In this document: in pieces, positions 17,127 through 27,118 of the stretch | Position numbering within the stretch: the stretch's first letter is position 1 | How the letters are laid out: every line of letters starts with the position of its first letter | Origin: Algoriphagus sp. Y33 | GTDB taxonomy: Bacteria; Bacteroidota; Bacteroidia; Cytophagales; Cyclobacteriaceae | Direction of reading: 5' to 3' | DNA length: 64,000 bases | Assembly: GCF_014838715.1 (NCBI RefSeq) | Contig: NZ_CP061947.1 | Coordinates: 2,914,001 to 2,978,000, forward strand | Made by a program: the position numbers and the translations under genes | The notes under the pieces: generated by a model | The model's database searches: none | What the model was told of the DNA's origin: nothing | The model's input: only the letters and a program-made list of their open reading frames with translations

Positions 17127-17453
17127 CTAAGCATCATTTACTCTATATTCTAAAAGCCGTTTCGCAATTTCCATATCTGATAGCTCATCGTTATATGTTT
17201 TCACATATTCTTCAACCATTTCCTGTGCCATATACAACGGGAATAGGTTTTCATATAGAACACCGTCCAATTCAATTTTCAATTCATTTGGAATTGAGTC
17301 GGCATTAAGAAAAACCACTTCTGAATCTAAGGCCAGTTTATCTTTCACATAAAGCTCAACTAAGTCAAACTCTATATCAGGAAGAAAAACCTGACTAACT
17401 GATTCTGCTTTATGAAGGCTTTTTAAGTACGGGATTAATTCAATAATATTCAT
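17127..17453 (-). CDS. Candidate immunity protein for the orphan WHH nuclease tip
   Basis: 108 residues, acidic (ELVEEYVKTYNDELSDMEI, LPDIEFDLVELYVKDKLALD), without signal peptide, so cytoplasmic. It starts 6 bp after the ancestral TAA of the nuclease cassette (17460-17462), the position typical of immunity genes in polymorphic-toxin loci. An acidic cytoplasmic protein is a sensible inhibitor of a basic nuclease. No family is recognised from sequence. The frame is intact although the toxin gene next to it is interrupted, as expected if protection is kept after the toxin is lost. Function is inferred from context. Confidence 0.6.
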   Translation of the reverse strand: MNIIELIPYLKSLHKAESVSQVFLPDIEFDLVELYVKDKLALDSEVVFLNADSIPNELKIELDGVLYENLFPLYMAQEMVEEYVKTYNDELSDMEIAKRLLEYRVNDA

Positions 17454-17459
17454 TACAAG

Positions 17460-18258
17460 TTATTTATTCCAAATTGACGTTCCTCCTTTTCCATCAGGAT
17501 GCATAGTATTTCAAAATTTTCCACCGGGAATACTGGGGTGCTGGAATTTAGGCACTAATTGCATAACCCCAGCATTCACATCGTGATGCCAAACCCAATT
17601 TCTTGGTGACTTACCTAAAATACTTCCTGTTGATGAACGTGGAACGGAAATCCCTAACTTAGTCACTGAATTTGCAAAAGTAGCATCAGAAGCCAGTGCG
17701 TTGCTTAGTGAAGTATTTGCAGCCTGGAAGTGTGCTCGGTAATTACCACCCGGGTATAAGTTGGTTGGGAGATTACTCTCAAAGGCTACAGAATAAAACT
17801 CACCACTAGGCAATATTTTACTGGGAGAAGTTATCGATGGTATTTTAATTCTGGAAAGTGCCTCAACCCCTCCGTAAATACTCAATGCAGCTACTGTCCC
17901 CAACCTAAACTTGTCCTCAATCGAACCATTTTCGATTGTATAATTGATTCCCCTATAAGCGTCTTTTGCCTCAGAATAAATTGGAATATAATTTGGACCA
18001 ACAGACTCTGTTGCCATCTGGGGGCGAAAAGCGCTGAAGAAGTCATAGACACCTAAAGCAATCCCCCTGTATGCCTGGTATACTTCCTTGACCTCCTGTT
18101 CGGTCGGTTTCTGGAGCATTTCTGTTGTGGTCCCCACACCTGGATACCTCACCGCTTCCAAACCATCCAAATCTATTGCTTGAATTGGAGTATTGCTGGC
18201 ATACTGATAAGGAGTAAGCATCGGATATGAACCGGTCAGCGGATCCACACTCTAAAAC
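17460..18258 (-). pseudogene. Orphan RHS tip: core end plus WHH-type nuclease, interrupted by stops
   Basis: The frame begins in the RHS core end (RF-stop-SVDPLTGSYPMLTPYQYA, SNTPIQAIDLDGLEA) with TAG at 18252-18254 where the big gene has a Leu codon. A different C-terminal domain follows, ending RNWVWHHDVNAGVMQLVPKF and QHPSIPGGKF, then TGA at 17511-17513. Reading on in the same frame gives NTMHPDGKGGTSIWNK and TAA at 17460. WHH...G-MQLVP...H...GG is the active-site pattern of the WHH branch of HNH/Endo VII toxins, and the segment after TGA completes the expected end (probably TGG to TGA). A GTG at 18248 would allow a 245-aa truncated product. It is a silent spare tip, possibly donating its tip by recombination through the shared core. 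Confidence 0.75.
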
Positions 18259-18287
18259 CTCTGTACGGTTTTTCAATCAAAGGACGC

Positions 18288-18713
18288 TCATCTTATCATA
18301 GGTATATCAATTTTGTAATAAGGACGACTGGTATAATCATCCACGTAAAGATTTAGATCACAAAAGTACAAATATCCTTCATGCAATATAAATGGGTGTC
18401 CTCTATTACCTTTTAACCGAAAATGAGCTCCATCAATGAAAAAATGATGGTAATTAGAATTTACGGAACCTAACCAATTATTTGCTACCCCACCTCTTCC
18501 ATAGGTGTATTCTATACTTTTGTCCGTTGAGTAATAGATATCTTTTTGTGAGTTTGCTATACTGTCTATATTGTTGCTTACAAATTGATTCACCTGTGCT
18601 GGTAAGTCTCGAAAAGCAACTTTTTCTGCCTTAGATATGTCAAGGTCATAAACCTTTTCTTTGCACGATACCGTGAATAATAACAAGAGTGCTAAAATTA
18701 AATGGATCTTCAT
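18288..18713 (-). CDS. Candidate lipoprotein immunity protein for the lipase tip
   Basis: 141 residues with a lipoprotein signal: MKIHLILALLLLFTVSC, lipid-accepting C17. It is therefore anchored on the periplasmic side of a membrane. Its ATG overlaps the stop of the 2799-aa RHS gene by 4 bp (18710-18713), indicating translational coupling. Immunity proteins of lipase effectors of the Tle class are often periplasmic lipoproteins, and the adjacent tip is lipase-like, so the match of location and target is good. No family is recognised. The alternative is an unrelated small lipoprotein, but the overlap makes that less likely. Confidence 0.68.
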   Translation of the reverse strand: MKIHLILALLLLFTVSCKEKVYDLDISKAEKVAFRDLPAQVNQFVSNNIDSIANSQKDIYYSTDKSIEYTYGRGGVANNWLGSVNSNYHHFFIDGAHFRLKGNRGHPFILHEGYLYFCDLNLYVDDYTSRPYYKIDIPMIR

Positions 18714-21700
18714 GGGATTTTATTATTTCTTTCTTTTGGCGCAACACGAGTATTGTCTTGACTTGCTGGATCAGGCTTATATTTCAATGGATCAAATGAA
18801 CCTGACCCGAGATTAACTGCATTTTTTAACCTCTCTGAAAATGTACCTGGCCTAGTATGCGTGTCATGGAAATTTGAAATATTGGGAATAAAAGCTCCTT
18901 GAAAACCTCTCGCCTTAATGTTAATAGCATTTTCAAAAATTCTTCCTGATTCACCGATCTCTCCTGAAGGAAAATTTAAACCTCCAAAATAATTTGGCAC
19001 AAAAACATTCCCATTAAAACTGAAACTATCTGGTATCAAAAAATCATTACCCCCATTTGCCTGAACTGGATCACCCAAGTGAAAAACATTGAAATGTCTA
19101 GCACCGACATTGGAATTTAATTGATACTCTCTCACTGGAGTGTTAATTGTTAAAATGTTATCAACACTCAATCCAAAATCATCGTCTAAAATATTAGCTG
19201 CGATTATCGCTACATTCCCTCCATGACTGTGACCTACTAATGTTAAAGGCTGGTTAGGATCTCTGTTTTTTACTACATGCTTTGCTAAGTCTCTAGCAGC
19301 CTTTTGTCTAGCGATGTCAGAATTGTTACCACTCCAAGGAAATCTATCCCCCTCTGTATTACCAAAGATCTCGTTGACTGTAGTTTTGGTTAGTTTAGGA
19401 AAAGTATTCGGATTAGACCAAGTGCCATGTACATAAAATGCCTCAAGCCCATCTAAGTCGATTGCCTGTATCGGCGTATTGCTGGCATACTGATACGGTG
19501 TGAGCATCGGATAAGAACCAGTCAGCGGATCCACACTCAAGAACTTCGCTATCTCGGGGTTATAGATCCTAAACCCGTAGTCGTAGGTGTTTCCACCTCC
19601 GCCCATACCCGGGTTGTCCTTTTCCTTGCCGTTAAAGCCATAACGGTAGCCACTGCTTTCTGTTCTGCCGCCCATCGCCAAGCCAAATGGGTAATAATCA
19701 GATCGTGATACCACGTCAGTCCAGGTACTGTCGGTCTTTATATGGATGCGGTCAGAGACCACTGCCAAAACATTGCCAAGATGGTTGGAAAGCTCGTACT
19801 TTTTTAATCCTACCGTACGATAACCTGCCGCTGATGCGGAATCCAACTGCCCCAAGCGGCTGCTTCCGTAGATGGGACGTTCCAAAAGCAGGTTGTTTTG
19901 GTAAACCGCCATCACATTCCCGCTTGCGTCCCTCACGTATCTCGTTATGTTGGTTCCCTGCTTTTTCTCTACCCTATTGCCGCTTGCATCGTATCGGAAC
20001 TCTATAGGCGAGCCCGAAGACTTGGTCACTTTCCTGACTTTTCCGCTTGGGGTCCATTCTATGTCCGTAATCCCTTCCCCGTTATCACTGATCAGGTTAC
20101 CTATGGCATCGTACTTATACTGCCCGTCGGCAGGGATAGGAACACCCGCCACTTCCTCTATGGACGCACTGAAAGCGGAACCGCTCCGGATATGGGAGCC
20201 CGGCAGAAACACAATCCGGTCGGTTGCTTTGAGTACCGCACTCTGACCCGACGGAAGCACTGCCCCGTCCCCTACCGTAATGTAGCGGTATTGCTGTCCG
20301 TCTGCCACCAAGGGATTGCTGTTATATACCTTGTTTTCCGGGACGGTAGGCTGGTATTCGCCAACCACCTTGCGCAGTTTGTTGGTCCCGGGATAGTATT
20401 CGTAGTCAAAATCATGGAGCAGCGATGCCCCGGAATCGTTGCGCTTCAGCGTCAGCAGGTTTCCGTTCCCATCATAGGTATAGTTGGCATCATAAGCCTT
20501 CGCAGTCGCTGCTGTCCTGGTTGTAAAATTAGTGGTATACTCCCGTAAACTTCTTGCCAGGACGATCCTGTGCAGTTGGTCATATTTGTACAACATCGCC
20601 TGCATGTCATACTGGTCCTGCGAGCCGGCCAGCTCGGTGTTCATCCAGGAGATATTGCCGTTGTACAGTCCCGTGTTTCCGCTCACCGAATTGTTTCTGC
20701 TCCACAGCGCATCCCTGCTGTCGGTAAGTACTGTTCCCGTGGTGATGGGCACATAATCCCCGCTATAATACCCCAGCGCAAAGGACATGGCATCTTTGCC
20801 TGTCCGCATCGAACCCGTACCGTCCCCTCCCGGATCTCCTCCCCCGGGCATGTTCACCCCTTTCAGCCAGCCCTGAAGCGTATAGTAGTAATCCAGCCCC
20901 TGCACCTTATGCTCTCCCAGTTCCACCCGTGCCAAAGGCCCATGCGGATAGTAATAGTAGGTGGCATCGGTGGACCAGAGGTACCCGTCCGTGCTGGTCT
21001 GAACCGTTTCGATCCGGTTATCCGCATCGTAGGTGTAGTGGTGAACCAGCTGCTCTGCCGTTCCCGGCTGGTAGAACACATAGTTCACATTGCCGCTGAT
21101 CTGGTCATACTTGTATGCCGTGATCTTATGGGGAAGTCCGGGAATCTGCTGGAGCAGGCTCTTTACATTGCCGTGCGGGTCATAGCTGTAGGCGGTCAGC
21201 AACGTATCAGTCTTGCCTTTCTCCAGATGGGCGGTATAACTCACCCGGTTGCGCAGGTGTTCCTGTGTGAATTTCAGGTGTAACCCCGGCTTGGGCGTAT
21301 CATATCCCGTGACCGTGATATCCCGGCAGGTATAATCCGGGCGTCGGGGAAAATCAAGGGCTTTAAGCTTCTTTTTTAGACTATCCAGGTTTTCCGTGGT
21401 GACAAGTTCACCCGTCTCGGTGATCCTGCCCAACCGGTCGTATTTGCTGTAGCTGTAGGAATCTTCTGTTGCCTGTTTGGCATTTTGGGAAAGTCTCAGC
21501 TGACCGATGGCGTTGTACCAGAACTGCGAAATCCCCCCATCAGGACTGGATTGCCAGACCAGCCGGTTGTTGCTGTTGTAACGGTACTTGGTAGGCAGTT
21601 CATGGCCGGGATTTACCGAAGCCCCGGATTTTACCTGATTGACCTGCGCCGTGGTCAGCGGCTTCACCCCCTTCGGGGGAACCGTCTGCACCAGGTTATT

Positions 21701-24700
21701 GGCCTGGTCATAATAGTACAGGGTATAGTGATACTCCTTGTTGGTCACCGTCATGTCCAATGTTTCCGTGGCATCTTCCAGACAGGTGGTAGAGGCAGTT
21801 CTGAGATAAGACTCCACCCATTTATCCTCCAGTTTTTCCACCGCGGATTCCCGTATCGCCGCACGCAGCGTGTCACGCTCCGCAAGACAGCGTTCCACCA
21901 CATCTTCCCAGTCGGGCACGTAACTCACCGAAGCAAGCCAGGGATTGAAGGCAGGGTCCAGTTGGTAGGAAGTACAGACGGTTTCGGTTTGCGTTACATA
22001 GCCTTCAATTCTTGCTTCCGGAGTTAAAAGTACAATTGTTGGGTAATCAGGATTGGTGACATCAGCTATATATTGTCCCACACAGCCATAACAATTGCCA
22101 AAATCCGGCGCAGGACAATCTACATAGATAGAATCGTTGGCAGGTGAGGCGCCTGTTACAGCATTTCCTTCCTTATACCATTGATAATTTGAAGGACTGC
22201 CGAGATCCTTGCCCACATCGGTTGATAAATTCACACCACCACTATTATAAACAATATATTTAGTCTGTTCAGAATTTGTACGTTGGGGAGAGTAATAATT
22301 TGGCTGAGGCCAATACTGGGTCTTATTGCCCAGGTCGGTAAAATAATAGTAGTTATGCGATAATCTGAACTGTCCCGGACCATTGGTCAATAAACATAAG
22401 GGGATATCACCTTCCAATTGATTCATTTGGGCATAGAACAAAACCAAATTGGAAAGTGAACAGAGACTTGCCGGTAACTGGCCTGTCAATTCATTGTAAT
22501 CCAGCCTTAGGGTATGCAGATTGGAAAGATTCCCAATCTGGGAAGGTATGTTGCCGCTTAGCTGATTTTCTGACAGGTTTAAATATTGAAGATTTGTCAT
22601 ACTCCCCACTTCCTGTGGAATGGGACCTTCCAGTTGATTTAACAGCAACAATAGGTTGGTTACTTTCTTTAAATTTCCAAAAGAGGCAGGAATTGGGCCC
22701 GATAATTCATTATCATACAAAAAAAGCAATTCCAATTTATCAAGATTGCCAATCTGCGGAGAAATAAGCCCTTCTATCTCATTGTCATGCAGATACAAGG
22801 ATTTAAGTTCGAGTAAATTCCCGATAGAGGATGGAATCACACCCGAAATACGGTTTTGCTGCAAGTGAAGCAACTCAAGGCTTGTCAGGTTTCCTATGGA
22901 AAGCGGAATAGAACCTGACAGATCATTGTTGTACAGGTATAAATTTCTAAGGCTCGAAAGAGTCCCAATTGAATAGGGTATGGTGCCCGTAAGCTGGTTG
23001 TCGTTAAGGATCAGAAATTCCAAAGAGCCAAGATTGTTCAGATAGGCAGGAATAGTTCCCGTCAGAGAATTAAAGGACAGCTGGATTGTCTTCAGTGTTG
23101 ATGAATATCCTATTGACTGGGGGATGGTACCGGTAAGTTGGTTTTGGTCAATATGGATTTCCCTCAAGCTGTCCATTTCGTGGAATATATTCGGCAGCTG
23201 GCCGGTAAGACCGTTTAGGGGTAGCCGTAGTGTCCTCAGGTAATCAAGATCCCTGATACTCTCAGGAAGAGTCCCATTCAGGTTATTGCCGTTTAGATGT
23301 ATATCGGTCACATGCCCGTTTATATCAACCGTCACTCCACTCCATCCCTGGACTGACTGTACCACGTTCGGATTTGCCGAACTCCACCCTGCCTTATTAG
23401 TCCAGTTTGCCCCTCCCGTGGCCTGATAAAAATCCATTAAGGCACTGTACTCTTCCTGACTTGGCAGAGAACCGGAAAAGGCAGACACGTTGGTAGTGCC
23501 CTTAGATGCGGAGCTCTTAGTTTCACTCTGCTTTGAAGAAGGACGTATCTTAACATCCATGCCCAGCCTCTCCTCCAATTCAAGAGCCAAGCGGCTCGCC
23601 AATTGCTCAATTTCAGCCAACTCCCCGTCAGATCCCTCCCACATCAGTGACTTCTGAACAGGCGGATTTGCGGCTCTGCCAAGTATTTGACATTCATTTT
23701 CCCCGGGGATTACCGGACCCGTAACTAGGGTTTGAGCAGTACAAATAAACGGATTTTCCGTAGCGACTGCGGCGAGTGAACAGCCTTTGGATTGCAGCAG
23801 ATTTGCCAACGGAGCCAATAAAGGATCATTTAAATCCTCGGTCAATATCAGGTTGAAAAAATTACCCGCCCTGTCCTGATTGAAATAATTCTTAAGTGAA
23901 TTCCTGATTGTAGCCTGCTGGGCAGCGGTAAAGTCACCCGAACATTTGCTCTGCACCATCGCCACTGACTGGTCAAGCTCCTCTTCGGAAACGGGATCTT
24001 CCAGACCGTTTTGGGCAGCCCATTGCTCCAGTTCATTGATGCTTTTCGGAAGCTCATTGCCTGTCGCAAACCGGGCTTTAAATGACGGACAGGAAACTAT
24101 CTCAGGAATAGTCAGTTTTACTTCATTGCTGGCCTGTGTGTAAAAGGAGGAGTACATCTGCCACCGTGCACTGTCCAAAGCACCCTGTAATTGCTGACCG
24201 GTCAATCCCCGGCTCAATATGTCATAGTAAAGTACATGCTTGCCGTTGGGATCTTTGGTCCCGGAGGCATTCACACGCATGGATACATTCCCGGGATCAA
24301 CCACTGCCGGCAGCGAGCCTCCAAGGCCGTTCCCAAGCGTAATGTTGGACAGTTTGGCATTCAGGGCACCTGTATAGGAGGCACCTATACCTCCGGTCTT
24401 GTAAAAAGGGTCTACATTCTGGATCGGATAATATCCATTGGCTACCGCCTGGGACATGGTCGCAATCTGCACCAGCTCAAGCTCCACCTTTCTGGCTCCG
24501 CTGTTCCGGACCATCAGTTCATAACCGCAGTAGTCCTGATGGTTCCTGATCATAGATGATACCGCCGCCGTGTCCGCCGCGGCTTCCGATCCCAGCTGCA
24601 ACAGTACTTCGCTTCTTATTTGGGCATATGCCCCTGCTATCTCTGCTTCCACCACCCCGTCTATTGCTTCAATGATTGCATCTACGGCTTCCGGAGAAGT

Positions 24701-27109
24701 TTCATCACAGATCTCACAGTCACCCAGATCCTGACCCGCCGCATTCTCCACCGCCAGTTTCTCCTGCTGGAAGATGCTGCTTGAGCGGATCTCCGAGATG
24801 ATCTCGCTGTAGCTCTTCTCTTTTACCTTCAGCTCTTTTATAACCCTGTATTCCCCGAGCTTGGACAGATTCAGCGAAATATTGACTGTGCCCAACTCCG
24901 TCTCTACCTGACAATCCGACGCCGTAAATGTCTTTTTGAATATTTCTGCCAGCGGTTCCTCATCTCCCGATATCGCAGGTAGACTTACCATTAAGCCGTC
25001 AGGATCCACCAGACTCATGCTCAGCGTGAACTCACAGTCTTGGCATCCTACCCGGTCCAGATCACTCCCTATTCCTGCAAGTGAATAGGCAAAGGCATAG
25101 GGGGTATTGGCAGTGGTGTTGACAAAGGAAGCATCGACCAGCTTGCTGCCGCCTTTGGATTTATTGTGGGAGATCAGGTCATACACCACCGAACCCCAGC
25201 CCGCAGTTTCCCTGGCAGCATACTCCGCCAAAGGGGTGACGTTTGAAGGGCTGTTTCCCGCAAGTGCCGTGGCTACCACCTGTCCCTCTTGGTTGATGTA
25301 CTGGATAGACGCCTGGTCGTTGGGATCCACGATGACTTCCTTGCGGTAATGCACTGCATCCCCCACGTTGGCCCCAAACAGGCGGATCAGTTCCTCGGGA
25401 AAGGCTTGTGCGTAAAATTTGCGGGTAGTATTCGCCCCGTCAATCCTGAACCTGCTTCCCGGTTGGCTCTGTTTCTTCACCCGGCCTGTTGGATCGGAGG
25501 TATATTCGGTGAATACGGCACCGTAGCCCTGGGCATTGGGAAGATAAGCTTTGTTGGCCATGTCCATCGTATTGGACGCAGAGTAATATTTCCCCGCTCC
25601 ATAACTGCTTTGGATTGGATTGTTGGCAACAACCCCGTTATCGTAATGGTATTTGTTTTTCGTCTTGTTGGCATAATCGACCTCAGGGGTTATTTGGGCG
25701 ATGCTGTTGTTGAACCTGTTGTACTTTGACCTAAACTTCAGGCTTGTACTTGGATCGGGAGACGGAAGAAACTGTACTGCCTCACGGCCCTCAAAATCAT
25801 ACCAGGTCTCCGATACCAGCGTGTGCTCTCCACCACTTAGGGTGCTGATCTGCTGCCTGGACCGTAAGCTTCCGTCCAGGTAGTTTATGGTTTTCTTATA
25901 CCTTCCCCCCTCTATGAAATCCGTCCTCACCTGCCAGTTGTAAGCGGTCTGCTGGTTGCTGACCGACGTTCCGCCGTTCGGGCCATAGGCCCAGTTTCCG
26001 GGGATTTTCATTTCCGGGAAATCCGGATGGTACCCCACCGACCGCACACGGTAGTACAGTTTGCCCTGTGGATAATAAACCGGGAACGAGTAACTGTTGG
26101 ATGTCAGGCGTACTCCCACTCCCTCCCGGTGCGCAAATGCTCCCACAGCCGTGTTGCCTGTATAATTGTCATGGACGGAGATAAACACCCATTCCAGGTC
26201 ATACTCCCTGAAATCAGAATTCGGAGCAGTCCAGTTGACCGTCGCAACATTCGAGGCATAACCCGCCGTCAATGCGGGAACCTGCGCGGGGTCAAAGGTA
26301 TTCCCCACCTTTTTGTAAAGTTTCTCCGTCAATCTTACCCTGGCTCCCGGGACGGTTCCGGACGCTGTCTTGGAATGGATCTTAAACTTGTAATCCCCCC
26401 CGCAGGAAAGTGCCACGTCATGAAAAACCACTCCTGTCCAGGTACCTGTCCCGGAAGCAATGGAAAGCGGCTTGGTCCATTTGACTGTCCCGTTTTCCAG
26501 AAAGCTGAGCTGCAAGTCTGCCTGCCAGTCCGCCCCGGTGTTAAAGTCCCCCAGGTCATAGTCCAGCTCAAAACCCACATAATACTGTCCCGTCAAGCAG
26601 GGAGGGGTCTGAAACACGTCAAAGGTGTTGCCTGCGGCAAATGTGTTCCAGGGAATCACATGCTCTATCGGGGAAAAAGAAGCAATCCCACCGGGAACCA
26701 TCACCAGTTCGGAGGGGATAAAACTCCTGTTTTCGGGGATTCTGAGGCTGAGCTCACGGGTGGTGGCAGAAAAGACACTACCCTTTTTGGTCTTCACCCG
26801 GTAGGTATAGGTGTTGCCCACCGTCAATCCCGTATTCGTATAAGTGCCCGATGTGCCTGCCACCGTAGCCAGCTGGGTGAAATTCCCGCCGTTTATCTTC
26901 CTTTCCACCACAAATGAATCCGCGGATTCCCCCGAATAGGTCCAAACAAGCTTTATCGAATTGTGTGAGGCAAAGAAGGCCTTAAAAGAGGAAGGGACGG
27001 AAACGGCAATTGGAGCGGCCGTTAACCCGCCAATGCAGGCCCAAACCAACAGCAGCGCAACCAATCCGCCCAATCGGGCTTTTCTTAAATGTATGTGTTT
27101 ACTATCCAT
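18710..27109 (-). CDS. RHS-repeat polymorphic toxin with LRR insert and lipase tip
   Basis: 2799 residues. Order: signal peptide (residues 1-32, LVALLLVWACIGGLTA); fibronectin III-like domain (~35-125); a beta-rich domain with VFHDVALSCGGDYKF (~150-290); a DUF6443-like region from ~400 (ETWYDFEGREAVQFLPSPDP); a long alpha/beta section; a plant-type leucine-rich repeat domain (~1220-1575, LxGxIPxxIGNLxxLxxL); RHS repeats (~1830-2500, SYDPHGNVKSL, YDADNRIETV); core end SVDPLTGSYPMLTPYQYASN and AIDLDGLEA (~2553); and a variable tip of ~244 residues with YVHGTW and the nucleophile elbow GHSHGG (Ser near 2626). The tip is an alpha/beta hydrolase, probably a phospholipase or esterase acting on membranes. 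Last but one gene of a tightly spaced operon. Tip, immunity gene and LRR part are visibly AT-richer than the RHS part. Confidence 0.85.
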   Translation of the reverse strand: MDSKHIHLRKARLGGLVALLLVWACIGGLTAAPIAVSVPSSFKAFFASHNSIKLVWTYSGESADSFVVERKINGGNFTQLATVAGTSGTYTNTGLTVGNTYTYRVKTKKGSVFSATTRELSLRIPENRSFIPSELVMVPGGIASFSPIEHVIPWNTFAAGNTFDVFQTPPCLTGQYYVGFELDYDLGDFNTGADWQADLQLSFLENGTVKWTKPLSIASGTGTWTGVVFHDVALSCGGDYKFKIHSKTASGTVPGARVRLTEKLYKKVGNTFDPAQVPALTAGYASNVATVNWTAPNSDFREYDLEWVFISVHDNYTGNTAVGAFAHREGVGVRLTSNSYSFPVYYPQGKLYYRVRSVGYHPDFPEMKIPGNWAYGPNGGTSVSNQQTAYNWQVRTDFIEGGRYKKTINYLDGSLRSRQQISTLSGGEHTLVSETWYDFEGREAVQFLPSPDPSTSLKFRSKYNRFNNSIAQITPEVDYANKTKNKYHYDNGVVANNPIQSSYGAGKYYSASNTMDMANKAYLPNAQGYGAVFTEYTSDPTGRVKKQSQPGSRFRIDGANTTRKFYAQAFPEELIRLFGANVGDAVHYRKEVIVDPNDQASIQYINQEGQVVATALAGNSPSNVTPLAEYAARETAGWGSVVYDLISHNKSKGGSKLVDASFVNTTANTPYAFAYSLAGIGSDLDRVGCQDCEFTLSMSLVDPDGLMVSLPAISGDEEPLAEIFKKTFTASDCQVETELGTVNISLNLSKLGEYRVIKELKVKEKSYSEIISEIRSSSIFQQEKLAVENAAGQDLGDCEICDETSPEAVDAIIEAIDGVVEAEIAGAYAQIRSEVLLQLGSEAAADTAAVSSMIRNHQDYCGYELMVRNSGARKVELELVQIATMSQAVANGYYPIQNVDPFYKTGGIGASYTGALNAKLSNITLGNGLGGSLPAVVDPGNVSMRVNASGTKDPNGKHVLYYDILSRGLTGQQLQGALDSARWQMYSSFYTQASNEVKLTIPEIVSCPSFKARFATGNELPKSINELEQWAAQNGLEDPVSEEELDQSVAMVQSKCSGDFTAAQQATIRNSLKNYFNQDRAGNFFNLILTEDLNDPLLAPLANLLQSKGCSLAAVATENPFICTAQTLVTGPVIPGENECQILGRAANPPVQKSLMWEGSDGELAEIEQLASRLALELEERLGMDVKIRPSSKQSETKSSASKGTTNVSAFSGSLPSQEEYSALMDFYQATGGANWTNKAGWSSANPNVVQSVQGWSGVTVDINGHVTDIHLNGNNLNGTLPESIRDLDYLRTLRLPLNGLTGQLPNIFHEMDSLREIHIDQNQLTGTIPQSIGYSSTLKTIQLSFNSLTGTIPAYLNNLGSLEFLILNDNQLTGTIPYSIGTLSSLRNLYLYNNDLSGSIPLSIGNLTSLELLHLQQNRISGVIPSSIGNLLELKSLYLHDNEIEGLISPQIGNLDKLELLFLYDNELSGPIPASFGNLKKVTNLLLLLNQLEGPIPQEVGSMTNLQYLNLSENQLSGNIPSQIGNLSNLHTLRLDYNELTGQLPASLCSLSNLVLFYAQMNQLEGDIPLCLLTNGPGQFRLSHNYYYFTDLGNKTQYWPQPNYYSPQRTNSEQTKYIVYNSGGVNLSTDVGKDLGSPSNYQWYKEGNAVTGASPANDSIYVDCPAPDFGNCYGCVGQYIADVTNPDYPTIVLLTPEARIEGYVTQTETVCTSYQLDPAFNPWLASVSYVPDWEDVVERCLAERDTLRAAIRESAVEKLEDKWVESYLRTASTTCLEDATETLDMTVTNKEYHYTLYYYDQANNLVQTVPPKGVKPLTTAQVNQVKSGASVNPGHELPTKYRYNSNNRLVWQSSPDGGISQFWYNAIGQLRLSQNAKQATEDSYSYSKYDRLGRITETGELVTTENLDSLKKKLKALDFPRRPDYTCRDITVTGYDTPKPGLHLKFTQEHLRNRVSYTAHLEKGKTDTLLTAYSYDPHGNVKSLLQQIPGLPHKITAYKYDQISGNVNYVFYQPGTAEQLVHHYTYDADNRIETVQTSTDGYLWSTDATYYYYPHGPLARVELGEHKVQGLDYYYTLQGWLKGVNMPGGGDPGGDGTGSMRTGKDAMSFALGYYSGDYVPITTGTVLTDSRDALWSRNNSVSGNTGLYNGNISWMNTELAGSQDQYDMQAMLYKYDQLHRIVLARSLREYTTNFTTRTAATAKAYDANYTYDGNGNLLTLKRNDSGASLLHDFDYEYYPGTNKLRKVVGEYQPTVPENKVYNSNPLVADGQQYRYITVGDGAVLPSGQSAVLKATDRIVFLPGSHIRSGSAFSASIEEVAGVPIPADGQYKYDAIGNLISDNGEGITDIEWTPSGKVRKVTKSSGSPIEFRYDASGNRVEKKQGTNITRYVRDASGNVMAVYQNNLLLERPIYGSSRLGQLDSASAAGYRTVGLKKYELSNHLGNVLAVVSDRIHIKTDSTWTDVVSRSDYYPFGLAMGGRTESSGYRYGFNGKEKDNPGMGGGGNTYDYGFRIYNPEIAKFLSVDPLTGSYPMLTPYQYASNTPIQAIDLDGLEAFYVHGTWSNPNTFPKLTKTTVNEIFGNTEGDRFPWSGNNSDIARQKAARDLAKHVVKNRDPNQPLTLVGHSHGGNVAIIAANILDDDFGLSVDNILTINTPVREYQLNSNVGARHFNVFHLGDPVQANGGNDFLIPDSFSFNGNVFVPNYFGGLNFPSGEIGESGRIFENAINIKARGFQGAFIPNISNFHDTHTRPGTFSERLKNAVNLGSGSFDPLKYKPDPASQDNTRVAPKERNNKIP

Positions 27110-27118
27110 AAAAATCTG

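Noticed and set aside
19687..26917. Several plus-strand open frames of 70-300 codons opposite the RHS gene (e.g. 26027-26917)
   Set aside because: They are antisense shadows of a GC-richer coding gene, with no motif, signal peptide or start context.
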